The notes beneath the pieces were generated by a model. The model saw only the letters and a program-made list of their open reading frames with translations, was not told the DNA's origin and ran no database searches. 27,205 nucleotides of DNA from a virus: IMG/VR virus record IMGVR_UViG_3300021961_000510, positions 1-27,205 of that record, one strand, 5' to 3'. The position numbers were made by a program, and so were the translations under genes. Positions within the stretch are counted from its first letter, which is position 1; every line of letters begins with the position of its first letter. Shown here piece after piece: positions 15,405 through 22,033 of this stretch.

Positions 15405-16825
15405 TGGCAGATAGATTAACGCAATTAAAAGACGCATTAGTTAAAGCTCATAATGCTGGTGATACTGAAGCTGCTCAACTATTTGCTAATGAGATTAAAG
15501 GAATACAAAATCCTGTAGCAACAGGACTAACTGATGTACGTGGTATTCCTGAATTTTTGCCACCACAAGAAGCACTAGCATTAAGAGAAAAACAAACAAC
15601 AGAACGTGGTCAATTAGCAAAACGTAAATCTGAAGCTGGTATCTTTAATAAAATTACAGGTGCATTAGAAGTTCCGGCATCATTAGCTACAGGTGCTTAT
15701 GGTAGTTTATATGGTGCTACTAAAGCATTATTACCTGAAAGATTTGGTGGCACTAATTTACCTTTTGAGCAATCAGTTGCTAGAGAAGGTCAACGCTTTA
15801 TGTACCAACCTAGAACTGTATCTGGTCAAGAATATTTACCTAAAGTAGCAAATGTTATTCAACAATCAGGTATAGAAGCATTGCCTGGTTTATCAGAAGT
15901 ATCAGCATTATCAAGATTAAGACCTGTAGCAGGTATGCCAACAATGCAAACTCCACAAATTTTAGAACAAGCAAAAACAGGTATATCTAAAGTAGGGGAA
16001 TCATTACCATCTATTAGACCTAAATTAGAACAAAAGTCTTATGATTTAATGCAAAGTGCTTTAAAACCTACTTATAAACAATTAAAAACAGGTAAAGCAG
16101 ATGTTGCAGCAAGAACTCTTTTAGAAAATGGATTAGATATTTCTAGAGATTCAGTAGAAATAATGAAAAATAAAATTGCTAACATTAATGAACAAATAGC
16201 TAATAAAGTAAAATCATCTACAGGTACTGTAAATAAAACTGATGTATTAAATTACCTAGATGAATTACGTGCCAAAAAGTCTAACCAAGTTAATCCTACT
16301 GCTGATTTAGCAGCTATTGACCAAGTTGCTAATGAATTTATGACAACTAATAGAACACCATTAGGTGGTCCTAAGCAAACTATTCCTGTTCAAACAGCTC
16401 AAGAAATTAAACAAGGAACATATTCTGCATTACAAAAAAAATATGGTCAAATGGGAACAACTGAAGTAGAAGCTCAGAAATCATTAGCACGTGGATTAAA
16501 AGAAAAAGTGGCAAGTGAAGTTCCAGATATTGTAAAACTTAATAAAACAGAGTCTAAACTTTTAGATACATTAGATGTTGTTGAAAGACGTGCATTTATG
16601 GATTTAAATAAAGACCCAGTAGCTATGGGTTGGTTAGCTGAGAATCTTCCTAGAACTGCTGGTTTCTTAGCAACTAGAAGTCTAGCTTTTAAAACTTTAT
16701 TAGCTAAAACGCTATATAAAGTAAGTGGCGCAAAAAAATCAGGTATTTTAACACCAACAACACAACAAATAACGTTGCCACAACAAGCAGGATTATTGTC
16801 ACTAACGCAAACTAATCAAGAGTAA
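15404..16825 (+). CDS. Internal virion/ejection protein
   Basis: The 473-residue protein opens with LKDALVKAHNAGDTEAAQLF, the short helical repeat (AHxAGDxxAAxxLA) common at the start of phage internal proteins and virion muramidases. Then come FLPPQEALALREK, a region of small residues (ALEVPASLATGAYGSLYGAT) that could be membrane-active, and a long helical body (TLLENGLDISRDSV ... ELRAKKSNQVN). No lysozyme or transglycosylase catalytic site is visible. It ends in a cluster LPRTAGFLATRSLAFKTLLA. It is probably the largest ejected protein in this window. Confidence 0.65.
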   Translation: MADRLTQLKDALVKAHNAGDTEAAQLFANEIKGIQNPVATGLTDVRGIPEFLPPQEALALREKQTTERGQLAKRKSEAGIFNKITGALEVPASLATGAYGSLYGATKALLPERFGGTNLPFEQSVAREGQRFMYQPRTVSGQEYLPKVANVIQQSGIEALPGLSEVSALSRLRPVAGMPTMQTPQILEQAKTGISKVGESLPSIRPKLEQKSYDLMQSALKPTYKQLKTGKADVAARTLLENGLDISRDSVEIMKNKIANINEQIANKVKSSTGTVNKTDVLNYLDELRAKKSNQVNPTADLAAIDQVANEFMTTNRTPLGGPKQTIPVQTAQEIKQGTYSALQKKYGQMGTTEVEAQKSLARGLKEKVASEVPDIVKLNKTESKLLDTLDVVERRAFMDLNKDPVAMGWLAENLPRTAGFLATRSLAFKTLLAKTLYKVSGAKKSGILTPTTQQITLPQQAGLLSLTQTNQE

Positions 16826-16836
16826 AGGATTTTAGA

Positions 16837-17043
16837 ATGAGTGATATTGACCCATTCAAATATGGACAACTTGTAGCTCAAGTTGAGCAAATGGAAAAAA
16901 AGATTGACAAGTTAGAACAAGGCATGGATGAACTTCTAGCATTAGCAAATCGTGGTAGAGGTGGATTCTGGGCAGGTATGACTATAGCATCATTTTTAGG
17001 CGGCTTAGCTACATTCTTTATGCACAACATATTAGGAAAATAA
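16837..17043 (+). CDS. Holin-like small protein: coiled coil plus one TM
   Basis: This 68-residue protein has an N-terminal coiled coil (QLVAQVEQMEKKIDKLEQGM), a short GRGGFW turn, and a single C-terminal membrane segment (AGMTIASFLGGLATFFMHNI). The plan is that of XhlA-like or single-pass holin partners. A good ribosome site (AAAGGA) precedes it. Its place directly before other lysis-type genes supports a role in forming membrane lesions, though a virion function next to the internal proteins is also possible. Confidence 0.65.
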   Translation: MSDIDPFKYGQLVAQVEQMEKKIDKLEQGMDELLALANRGRGGFWAGMTIASFLGGLATFFMHNILGK

Positions 17044-17044
17044 T

Positions 17045-17374
17045 ATGAAAAACTTTCTTATGGGTATTACTTTAATACTCTTATGGTTATTTTTATATGA
17101 CTATGCTTATAGTAAAGAACTACCCAAAGAAATGTCAATGGCTACTGAGGCTGGTGAAGTAGTATTAACACTAGAAGAATGTACGTTTACTAAAATGGGC
17201 TTACGTGGTTATCCTTATGCTGCGTATGCTACAGATAAAGGTAAAGCTAATCACGAAGGTTGCTGGAAGAAAGAATCTGTAAACAACATGGACTCAGTAT
17301 TAATTTACTTTCCAGAGATAGATGCAACAGCAGTATATAATCCACAACTATTTAAACCACGTTCAACACTATGA
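17045..17374 (+). CDS. Exported protein with signal peptide
   Basis: The 109-residue product starts MKNFLMGITLILLWLFLYDY, with a lysine then a hydrophobic run, and a likely cleavage after A-Y-S. The mature part has two cysteines (EECTFTK and EGCWKKE) that could form a disulfide in the periplasm. I recognise no family. It follows the holin-like gene by two bases and overlaps the SprT-like gene by four, so it could be part of lysis or modification of the envelope. Confidence 0.7.
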   Translation: MKNFLMGITLILLWLFLYDYAYSKELPKEMSMATEAGEVVLTLEECTFTKMGLRGYPYAAYATDKGKANHEGCWKKESVNNMDSVLIYFPEIDATAVYNPQLFKPRSTL

Positions 17375-17730
17375 CATTCATAACTGAAAATAACATAGCC
17401 AATCTATATTCTGCTTTAATAGAGTTCCCTGTATTTGAAGATTATAAACTCCCACCTGCAAGTCGTGTTGATTTCGTAGTGGTACATGATCATAGTATAT
17501 GCGGACAATATGAGCCACCTGAAGCTGGTGAACCTCATGTTATTACTATATCTACAGCTAAGTGTGGTCATTTAGATACAGTATTAAAGACCCTAGCACA
17601 TGAAATCATACACATGATATGCTATTTAGAATCACCTAAAACAGATAAATATACTAGCCATAAAGGTTTATTTTTAAAACTACAAAAGAGAGTAGCTAAT
17701 ACACTTGGCTACGACCCAAAGGAATTATAA
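17371..17730 (+). CDS. SprT-like zinc metalloprotease
   Basis: The 119-residue protein has the zinc protease motif HEIIH (about 85-93, in TLAHEIIHMICYLE) and a third histidine in TSHKGLFLKLQKRV, the H-x-x-x-F spacing typical of SprT-like enzymes. The strand with HVITISTAKCGHLDTV precedes it. There is no signal peptide, so it would act in the cytoplasm or virion. The family is associated with degrading protein-DNA crosslinks in eukaryotes, but the phage role is unknown. Its place inside a lysis-type cluster is unusual. Confidence 0.75.
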   Translation: MTFITENNIANLYSALIEFPVFEDYKLPPASRVDFVVVHDHSICGQYEPPEAGEPHVITISTAKCGHLDTVLKTLAHEIIHMICYLESPKTDKYTSHKGLFLKLQKRVANTLGYDPKEL

Positions 17731-18242
17731 TGGATATTGCAGAATTTTTAAGGCAATTAACAGAACAACAAAATACTCAACAAAATGTTACTAGCGTAGG
17801 TACTGATAACTTAAATATTAATGCTTATACTAGACCTACATTAGGCGGTAATGTTAATGCTTATCAAGAAACTCCTGTTGGTTTATTAAGTGGTACTGTT
17901 GGCAAAGAAGGCACAAACCCAATATATAAAGACATTGCTTTAACAAACCAAAATTTTAAAGGTGGTATATTAAGTCAACCAGGTGATGTTGCTCCCTATG
18001 GCGAATATCGTGATGCTAATATTATGGCTAAAGTTATGGGTGGTAATTATCCTAATGCTTCTGCACAATACACTACACCATTAGCAGGTGGTCAATTTAC
18101 AGGTGGTGCTAATTATAGTAAAGATGGTTTAGGTGTTAATGCTGAATATGCAAAACAAATAAATGACTGGTTATTAAAAGCAACAGCAAATGCAAACCCT
18201 TATGAAAAACAACTTTTATTTGGATTAGGAAGAGAGTTTTAA
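17730..18242 (+). CDS. Unknown protein with beta-strand-repeat C-terminus
   Basis: This 170-residue protein begins after a good ribosome site (AAAGGA) in a TAATG overlap. The first 30 residues are Q/N-rich (TEQQNTQQNVTSV). The later part has alternating strands with Y-T-T-P-L-A-G-G-Q-F-T-G-G-A-N-Y-S-K and GLGVNAEYAKQ, suggestive of a short beta-barrel-like meander, with a final aromatic residue as in outer-membrane strands. No family recognised and no signal sequence, so it is more likely a virion protein than a secreted one. Confidence 0.6.
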   Translation: MDIAEFLRQLTEQQNTQQNVTSVGTDNLNINAYTRPTLGGNVNAYQETPVGLLSGTVGKEGTNPIYKDIALTNQNFKGGILSQPGDVAPYGEYRDANIMAKVMGGNYPNASAQYTTPLAGGQFTGGANYSKDGLGVNAEYAKQINDWLLKATANANPYEKQLLFGLGREF

Positions 18243-18607
18243 TGGACCCAATTACTATACTAGCAGCATTAGGACCATTAGCAGTAGACTTAGGTAAATC
18301 ACTTATTAATCGCTTTGTAGCACCTGACCAATTCAAACCAGCTACTATAGAACAATATGCTCAGATGAAACAAATTGATTTAGAGTTCTTTAAAGTAATG
18401 AATGAAGCTGGTGGTGGTAACCCATCATATCCATGGGTAGAAGCTATTGTAAGACTCATGCGACCATTTATCGGTTTATTAGTATTAGCAACATGGGCTA
18501 CAATGCACCTACAAGGTATCGCAACACCTGAAGTAGATAACTTTGCAAGTGCTGTAGGTTTCTATCTCTTTGGGGAACGTAGTTTATTCTACATTAAAAA
18601 GAAATGA
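18242..18607 (+). CDS. Holin, GTA/3-TM-type-like
   Basis: The 121-residue protein has an N-terminal hydrophobic helix (ITILAALGPLAVDLGKSLIN), a cytosolic-type segment (QYAQMKQIDLEFFKVMNEAG), then WVEAIVRLMRPFIGLLVLAT and a terminal FASAVGFYLFGERSLFYIKK. This order and the RPFIG and GERSLFYI motifs match the family named after the holin of gene transfer agents (3-TM). It would make pores for lysis enzymes. It is coupled by TAATG upstream and ATGA downstream. Confidence 0.75.
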   Translation: MDPITILAALGPLAVDLGKSLINRFVAPDQFKPATIEQYAQMKQIDLEFFKVMNEAGGGNPSYPWVEAIVRLMRPFIGLLVLATWATMHLQGIATPEVDNFASAVGFYLFGERSLFYIKKK

Positions 18608-18762
18608 TAGTCTTAGACATACTTAACTTTATCGGTTTAGCAATACTTAAATTACTAGTCGTATCCTTGTTATTCGTAGCTATGGGTTTTTCTATTCTAT
18701 TTATGTATGCTATGCAATATCTTACACAAGCACTTACTTATATAGACTCTAATGTTAATTGA
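18604..18762 (+). CDS. Small membrane protein (52 aa), possible second holin
   Basis: An ORF starts in the ATGA that overlaps the holin stop and ends at 18762, overlapping the next gene by 11 bases. Its sequence (IVLDILNFIGLAILKLLVVS then LLFVAMGFSILFMYAMQYL) is almost continuously hydrophobic, giving one or two membrane helices. The tight overlaps on both sides support translation. It may be a holin, an antiholin, or a membrane anchor for the adjacent DUF5675 protein. Confidence 0.7.
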   Translation: MIVLDILNFIGLAILKLLVVSLLFVAMGFSILFMYAMQYLTQALTYIDSNVN

Positions 18763-19141
18763 AGTCAAAAGGTTTGAGTTTAAAGACACGCATACTATAG
18801 GCAAGATGTATATAGATGGTGTATATGAGTGTTATACGTTAGAAGATGTGGTCAGAAATGGCACTAAAGTAATAGGTAAGACTGCTATCCCTACTGGTGA
18901 ATATAAACTCATTATAGATGCTTCTACACGCTTTAAACAAGATATGCCACATATACTAGACGTTCCAAACTTTACCGGTGTTCGTATTCATTCAGGTAAT
19001 ACATCTGCTGATACAGATGGTTGCATATTACTTGGAACAACATGGTCAGGACAAGATTTTATTGGTAATTCTAAAGTAGCTTATAAGAAGTTTTTTGAGA
19101 AGTTACAGAAAGCTAAAACAGCCACAATTAAGATATGTTAG
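18752..19141 (+). CDS. DUF5675 family protein, probable peptidoglycan-acting
   Basis: The 129-residue protein contains the DUF5675 signature: TYxLEDV-like YECYTLEDVVRNG, AIPTGEYKLI, a conserved GVRIHSGNTSADTDGCILLG with histidine and cysteine in the spacing used by L,D-transpeptidase-like folds, and a terminal helix. Members of this family are often annotated as phage endolysins or murein-modifying proteins, although activity has not been shown to my knowledge. Being directly after holin-like genes fits. No signal peptide is present, so access to the wall would need a holin. Confidence 0.8.
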   Translation: MLIEVKRFEFKDTHTIGKMYIDGVYECYTLEDVVRNGTKVIGKTAIPTGEYKLIIDASTRFKQDMPHILDVPNFTGVRIHSGNTSADTDGCILLGTTWSGQDFIGNSKVAYKKFFEKLQKAKTATIKIC

Positions 19142-19242
19142 ATTATTTAATCTGCGACATATTATGTGCCATTTATCATTTTAGATATATGTTTCTCATG
19201 CTAATTTTATATCTAGTATATAATAAAGTATCTCAACACTAG
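19135..19242 (+). CDS. Possible tiny hydrophobic protein (35 aa)
   Basis: An ORF begins at an ATG overlapping the end of the DUF5675 gene (19135) and stops at 19242, eight bases before the metallophosphoesterase start. The sequence (LICDILCAIYHFRYMF then LMLILYLVYNK) is hydrophobic. There is only a weak ribosome site, so it may instead be non-coding leader sequence. The overlapping start is in keeping with the gene style here. Confidence 0.4.
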   Translation: MLDYLICDILCAIYHFRYMFLMLILYLVYNKVSQH

Positions 19243-19250
19243 AGAAACTT

Positions 19251-19955
19251 ATGAAATATAAATCAGTTTTAGTTATATCTGACTTACACATTCCATATCA
19301 TCATCCTGACGCATTTTCGTTTCTAAAAGCACTTAAAAACAAATACAAGTTTGACCATGTAGTCAACATAGGTGATGAGTTAGACCAACATGCTATTTCT
19401 ATGCACGAACATAACCCAGACCTATACTCTCCTGGGCATGAATTAGAACAAGCTAAAAAGCACGTAAAAGAACTAGAAAAGATATTCCCAAAGATGACTC
19501 TAGTTCACTCTAATCACAGTTCTTTAGTATATCGCAGAGCGTTAAAATATGGGCTTCCAAAAGCGTATTTAAAGCACTATAACGAGTTTTTAGGAGTTGG
19601 AAAGGGTTGGGTATGGGTAGATGACCACACTATTACTTTATCTGATAATAGTCGTTGTTTTTTTACTCATGGCTTATCTGCTGACGTTCTTAAAGTAGCA
19701 CAACAATATGGTATGAATACTGTGCAAGGTCACTATCATACTAAATTTAGTATTGGTTATTACAGCAACCCTGATGCTCTTATTTGGGGTATGCAGGTCG
19801 GATGTTTAATCCACCAAAAGTCTATGGCATTTGACTATGCTAAAAACTTCAAGAGTCGTTTTATTGTAGGATGCGGTATTATTATTAATGGACAACCAAA
19901 ACTAATGCCTATGGTATTAAAACAGAATGGGCGTTGGAATGGCACTATTTGTTAG
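19251..19955 (+). CDS. Calcineurin-like metallophosphoesterase
   Basis: The 234-residue protein has motifs for two-metal phosphoesterases: SDLHIPYHH (residues 10-18), GDELDQH, HSNHSS in place of the usual G-N-H-D/E, FFTHGLSAD, and QGHYHTKFSIGYYS, followed by a typical phage-type tail (GCGIIINGQPKLMPMVL). This is close to a family often found in phages. The replaced N-H-D/E could affect the second metal but histidine and asparagine remain. The likely substrate is phosphodiester or nucleotide; which one is unknown. It is at the 3' end of the rightward block. Confidence 0.9.
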   Translation: MKYKSVLVISDLHIPYHHPDAFSFLKALKNKYKFDHVVNIGDELDQHAISMHEHNPDLYSPGHELEQAKKHVKELEKIFPKMTLVHSNHSSLVYRRALKYGLPKAYLKHYNEFLGVGKGWVWVDDHTITLSDNSRCFFTHGLSADVLKVAQQYGMNTVQGHYHTKFSIGYYSNPDALIWGMQVGCLIHQKSMAFDYAKNFKSRFIVGCGIIINGQPKLMPMVLKQNGRWNGTIC

Positions 19956-19962
19956 GACAATT

Positions 19963-20139
19963 ATGCAACGGTCAGAAGTAGAAATTATCTGCAATCACAT
20001 GATTGGTAGAGTCATTGTATCATGTGAAGCATTACATGGTGATAGCACTATAGTAATAGGATTAGATGACGATAGCCTAATAGAAATAAGTGGTGAAGAG
20101 TTATCTGTCTATGGTGAATTAACACCTAGAGACGATTAG
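19963..20139 (+). CDS. Small acidic protein of unknown function
   Basis: The start at 19963 is preferred because AGGA (19954-19957) is 5 bases upstream, overlapping the phosphoesterase stop. An upstream ATG at 19927 in the same frame would overlap more. The 58-residue product (RSEVEIICNHMIGRVIV ... DDDSLIEISGEELSV) is a small beta-like domain. No family is recognised. Its TAG overlaps in opposite sense the TAA of the leftward gene at 20136. Confidence 0.7.
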   Translation: MQRSEVEIICNHMIGRVIVSCEALHGDSTIVIGLDDDSLIEISGEELSVYGELTPRDD

Positions 20140-20291
20140 ACACAAATAACAATACCATTACTACCTACTTGACACACAGTTACAGAGCCATCTGGTGCAT
20201 ATATAGTCGTGGTTTGACTAAAAGCCTTTTCTGTTCCAAATATTGCTAATGCAACCATAGCAAGTCCGAATATCCAATATATCTTATTCAT
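20136..20291 (-). CDS. Tiny exported protein (51 aa)
   Basis: The ORF starts at 20291, overlapping the end of the DUF3310 gene by 8 bases, and ends at 20136. The N-terminus (MNKIYWIFGLAMVALAIFGT) is a good signal peptide with possible cleavage after A-F-S. The mature part (TTTIYAPDGSVTVCQVGSNG then IVICV) has two cysteines. Similar tiny phage proteins with A-P-D/N-G and V-C-Q are known to me. Export to the periplasm is likely. Function unknown; envelope or exclusion role possible. Confidence 0.68.
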   Translation of the reverse strand: MNKIYWIFGLAMVALAIFGTEKAFSQTTTIYAPDGSVTVCQVGSNGIVICV

Positions 20292-20559
20292 CATCAAACC
20301 TTTCTAAAATAGCTTCTACTTCAGGTGGATTAACAGCATCTTCATCACGCATTACTTCTATAAGTTTATTTTTATACCATTCTGATTTATCTAGGTCTTG
20401 TTCAAAAGCACCTTTAAAAGGATAGCGTAAGTCATATTTCATTTTGCAACCTTTTAGGTATCCAATAAATTCTTCTTTGGTCAAACGACTTTCAATCACA
20501 TCTATTGTTTCAATACCGCCTTGTAAGTAATGCGGTGGTCTGTTTACCATATCTACCAT
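20284..20559 (-). CDS. DUF3310 domain protein
   Basis: The 91-residue protein begins VNRPPHYLQGGIETIDVIES and continues with LTKEEFIGYLKGCKMKYDLR and DLDKSEWYKNKLIEVM, which together are the DUF3310 signature (N-x-P-x-H-Y-x-x-G-G-I-E and G-x-x-K-Y). The domain is common in phages, sometimes beside nucleotide kinases, with no proven reaction. The acidic end (FDDE) is typical. It lies in a leftward run of small genes and begins three bases after the small membrane ORF stops. Confidence 0.9.
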   Translation of the reverse strand: MVDMVNRPPHYLQGGIETIDVIESRLTKEEFIGYLKGCKMKYDLRYPFKGAFEQDLDKSEWYKNKLIEVMRDEDAVNPPEVEAILERFDDE

Positions 20560-20561
20560 AA

Positions 20562-20678
20562 CTATCCCCTTATAAAAAGTAAATCAATCACTTGATACGT
20601 ACCATAAAAAAAACCTATTATACTACCAATTATTAAAATGTATATACAATAGTCAATTACTTTTAATATCCTATCCAT
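20562..20678 (-). CDS. Small membrane protein (38 aa)
   Basis: This ORF (start 20678, stop 20562) lies mostly in the gap between two genes and overlaps the upstream one by 16 bases. The sequence (ILKVIDYCIYILIIGSIIG then FFYGTYQVIDLLFIRG) has one membrane helix. A purine-rich GGAAGGGAG lies just upstream of the start. Function unknown. Confidence 0.62.
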   Translation of the reverse strand: MDRILKVIDYCIYILIIGSIIGFFYGTYQVIDLLFIRG

Positions 20679-20932
20679 TTACCATACTCCCTTCCTACAG
20701 TTACAGATACATAATTCCTATTCTTAAACCTTCTATCTAATATTTCTTTATGTTCAAGTGGTTTAGGTAAGCTAAAATATCCTTGACTTTCTAAATACTT
20801 TAATCGCACTCTATTTGTAACACATCCCTGAATGACATCCTTAATAGTGCAATTAGGATGCTCTTGCATATATTCATTAATAAACTTTGCTTGTCTTTGA
20901 TCGTCTAGCTTAGTGTACATTTTTAATCCCAT
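20663..20932 (-). CDS. Unknown small protein
   Basis: This ORF encodes up to 89 residues. A start at 20920 (M-Y-T-K-L-D-D) follows GGGATTAAAA and overlaps the previous gene's end by only 11 bases (ATGTACACTAA), so it is favoured over 20932. The sequence has a predicted helix-turn-helix-like middle (CTIKDVIQGCVTNRVRLKYL) and a C-terminal part rich in basic and aromatic residues (RNYVSVTVGREYGKWIGY). No family recognised. A DNA-binding role is possible from the composition only. Confidence 0.68.
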   Translation of the reverse strand: MGLKMYTKLDDQRQAKFINEYMQEHPNCTIKDVIQGCVTNRVRLKYLESQGYFSLPKPLEHKEILDRRFKNRNYVSVTVGREYGKWIGY

Positions 20933-21059
20933 GAGCTTGTTCTATAAGCCTAGCAAATCTAAATATTCTGTCAAGCGTTAAAACAGCATTACCACTTCCA
21001 AATGCTTCTTTATACGCTTTAATAATCTCTTCTTGTGTAAGTGGGTTAGAGTCCACCAT
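20910..21059 (-). CDS. Small helical protein (49 aa)
   Basis: This ORF is preceded by a near-perfect ribosome site (GGAGG, 5 bases upstream) inside the end of the upstream gene, and it overlaps genes on both sides (14 and 11 bases). The product (NPLTQEEIIKAYKEAFGSGN ... DRIFRFARLIEQAHGIKNVH) is helical and resembles small phage proteins of unknown function that begin LTxEEI. It fills an otherwise unexplained 113-base gap. Confidence 0.75.
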   Translation of the reverse strand: MVDSNPLTQEEIIKAYKEAFGSGNAVLTLDRIFRFARLIEQAHGIKNVH

Positions 21060-21282
21060 AAGCCTCCGTTAATTTTTTACTATCGTATTTTTTAATGTTA
21101 GTGACTTTAATAATGTTTTTTGTATCTGCAACAAGTGGTGTTATAACCCAATTATGCAATTTATTCTTAATATCTTTTTCAATCTCTAAAGATGTTGGTT
21201 TAGATGGCATAAGCGCAGACCATACAAGAACACCATTATTATCAAATTCTTCTACCAGGTAACCTAATATTTTATCTTTCAT
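21046..21282 (-). CDS. Unknown small phage protein
   Basis: The 78-residue product (ILGYLVEEFDNNGVLVWSAL ... WVITPLVADTKNI) looks like a small alpha/beta protein without membrane segment. It starts in ATGA overlap with the upstream gene and contains, at its end, the ribosome site of the next gene. No family recognised. Confidence 0.72.
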   Translation of the reverse strand: MKDKILGYLVEEFDNNGVLVWSALMPSKPTSLEIEKDIKNKLHNWVITPLVADTKNIIKVTNIKKYDSKKLTEAYGGL

Positions 21283-21482
21283 TTGTATAACACTTTTCTA
21301 GCGTTTTCAATACATGGAACATCATGCCATTGAGGATCGCCATTTGTAAATACATCAATTACCCATTCCAAAGCATATATTAAATCTTCATTTTCTCTTA
21401 CAATTTTTTGTCTAATATTTGCTTCATCCATCACATCTTTATGAACTTTAGCTAACCATAATTTCGTATCATGTTGTTGCAT
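21279..21482 (-). CDS. Unknown small helical protein
   Basis: I prefer the start at 21482, which overlaps the hydrolase stop as TAATG, a common join in this genome. The same frame extends upstream to an ATG at 21533. The 67-residue product (TKLWLAKVHKDVMDEANIRQ ... ENEDLIYALEWVIDVFTNGD) is helical, acidic, and ends ARKVLYK. Function unknown. Confidence 0.66.
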   Translation of the reverse strand: MQQHDTKLWLAKVHKDVMDEANIRQKIVRENEDLIYALEWVIDVFTNGDPQWHDVPCIENARKVLYK

Positions 21483-21862
21483 TAGTAAAATACCATCCTT
21501 CCTATGTGTGTTTTCTTCCTTTGACCAAACCATGCCTTTTTAGGCGGTATTGAATCATCATGGAAGTATAAAGCATTTGCAACTGGGTTTGCATATTTAT
21601 TGTGAATAATCGTATCAATAACCAAAAGTTTAGTCTCCAAATACGCCCTTTCATTAACTGGACTGTGGGACTGATCTTGCACAGCAAACTGATTATTAGC
21701 ATAAACAACAGAGCATACATCACGACCCCAACGACCATCACGAACCCTATTACGGATAGTATTAATGACTCCAATTTTTTCCTCCAATGTTCTTGTATTA
21801 ACTTCGTGGTAAACAGCAGTAGCATAACACGATATATCTAGTTCTAAATGGTGTATATCCAT
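21482..21862 (-). CDS. SleB-type cell wall hydrolase
   Basis: The 126-residue protein has the pattern of the Hydrolase_2/SleB family: CYATAVYHEVNTRTLEE (catalytic-type Glu in Y-H-E), IGVINTIRNRVRDGRWGRDV, CSVVYANNQFAV, and the C-terminal NALYFHDDS ... WFGQRKKTHIGRMVFY. These enzymes cut peptidoglycan glycan strands. There is no signal peptide, so it would need a holin or be carried by another route. It is on the opposite strand from the DUF5675 gene, giving two wall-active candidates. GAAAGGA lies 6 bases upstream of the start. Confidence 0.85.
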   Translation of the reverse strand: MDIHHLELDISCYATAVYHEVNTRTLEEKIGVINTIRNRVRDGRWGRDVCSVVYANNQFAVQDQSHSPVNERAYLETKLLVIDTIIHNKYANPVANALYFHDDSIPPKKAWFGQRKKTHIGRMVFY

Positions 21863-21909
21863 TATAGTCCTTTCATGATTTTCTTGTGTCTAACAAAACC
21901 ATACAGGCG

Positions 21910-21924
21910 TATAATTCTATTATA
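21910..21924. promoter_or_regulatory. Palindromic back-to-back -10 boxes upstream of pqqA and hydrolase
   Basis: TATAAT (21910-21915) and its inverted copy ATTATA (21919-21924) are separated by three bases, giving TATAATTCTATTATA, so a consensus -10 exists on each strand. The rightward one would serve pqqA (start 21949), the leftward one the hydrolase (start 21862). Neither has a good -35 at the ideal distance: the closest for pqqA is TTGTGT at 21884-21889 with a 20-base spacer. It may also be a repressor-type operator. Confidence 0.5.
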
Positions 21925-21948
21925 AATCTAAAAGAAAGGAGAACCGCT

Positions 21949-22020
21949 ATGTGGACAACACCAGCAGCTACTGAAATGCGTTTTGGCTTTGAAGTCACAA
22001 TGTACGTAATGAACAAGTAA
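21949..22020 (+). CDS. pqqA: PqqA, pyrroloquinoline quinone precursor peptide
   Basis: A 23-codon gene, the only rightward one between 20140 and 23739. It starts M-W-T-T-P-A and has the diagnostic core FGFEVTMY, with Glu15 and Tyr19 in the E-V-T-x-Y spacing where PqqE (radical SAM, with PqqD) joins the two side chains on the way to PQQ. Length and both positions equal those of well-studied bacterial PqqA (23 residues in Klebsiella). AAAGGAG (21935-21941) stands 7 bases before ATG, and a TATAAT box is upstream. No pqqB, C, D, E or F gene is visible nearby, so host enzymes would process it. The family match is from recalled sequences; the function in the phage is inferred. Confidence 0.9.
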   Translation: MWTTPAATEMRFGFEVTMYVMNK

Positions 22021-22033
22021 TTATAATGCTTAT

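Noticed and set aside
21502-21825. 107-codon minus-strand frame overlapping the SleB gene
   Set aside because: Out of frame with a well-supported hydrolase; composition is not protein-like.
21602-21841. 79-codon plus-strand frame in the hydrolase region
   Set aside because: Opposite to the recognised SleB motifs, with no ribosome site.
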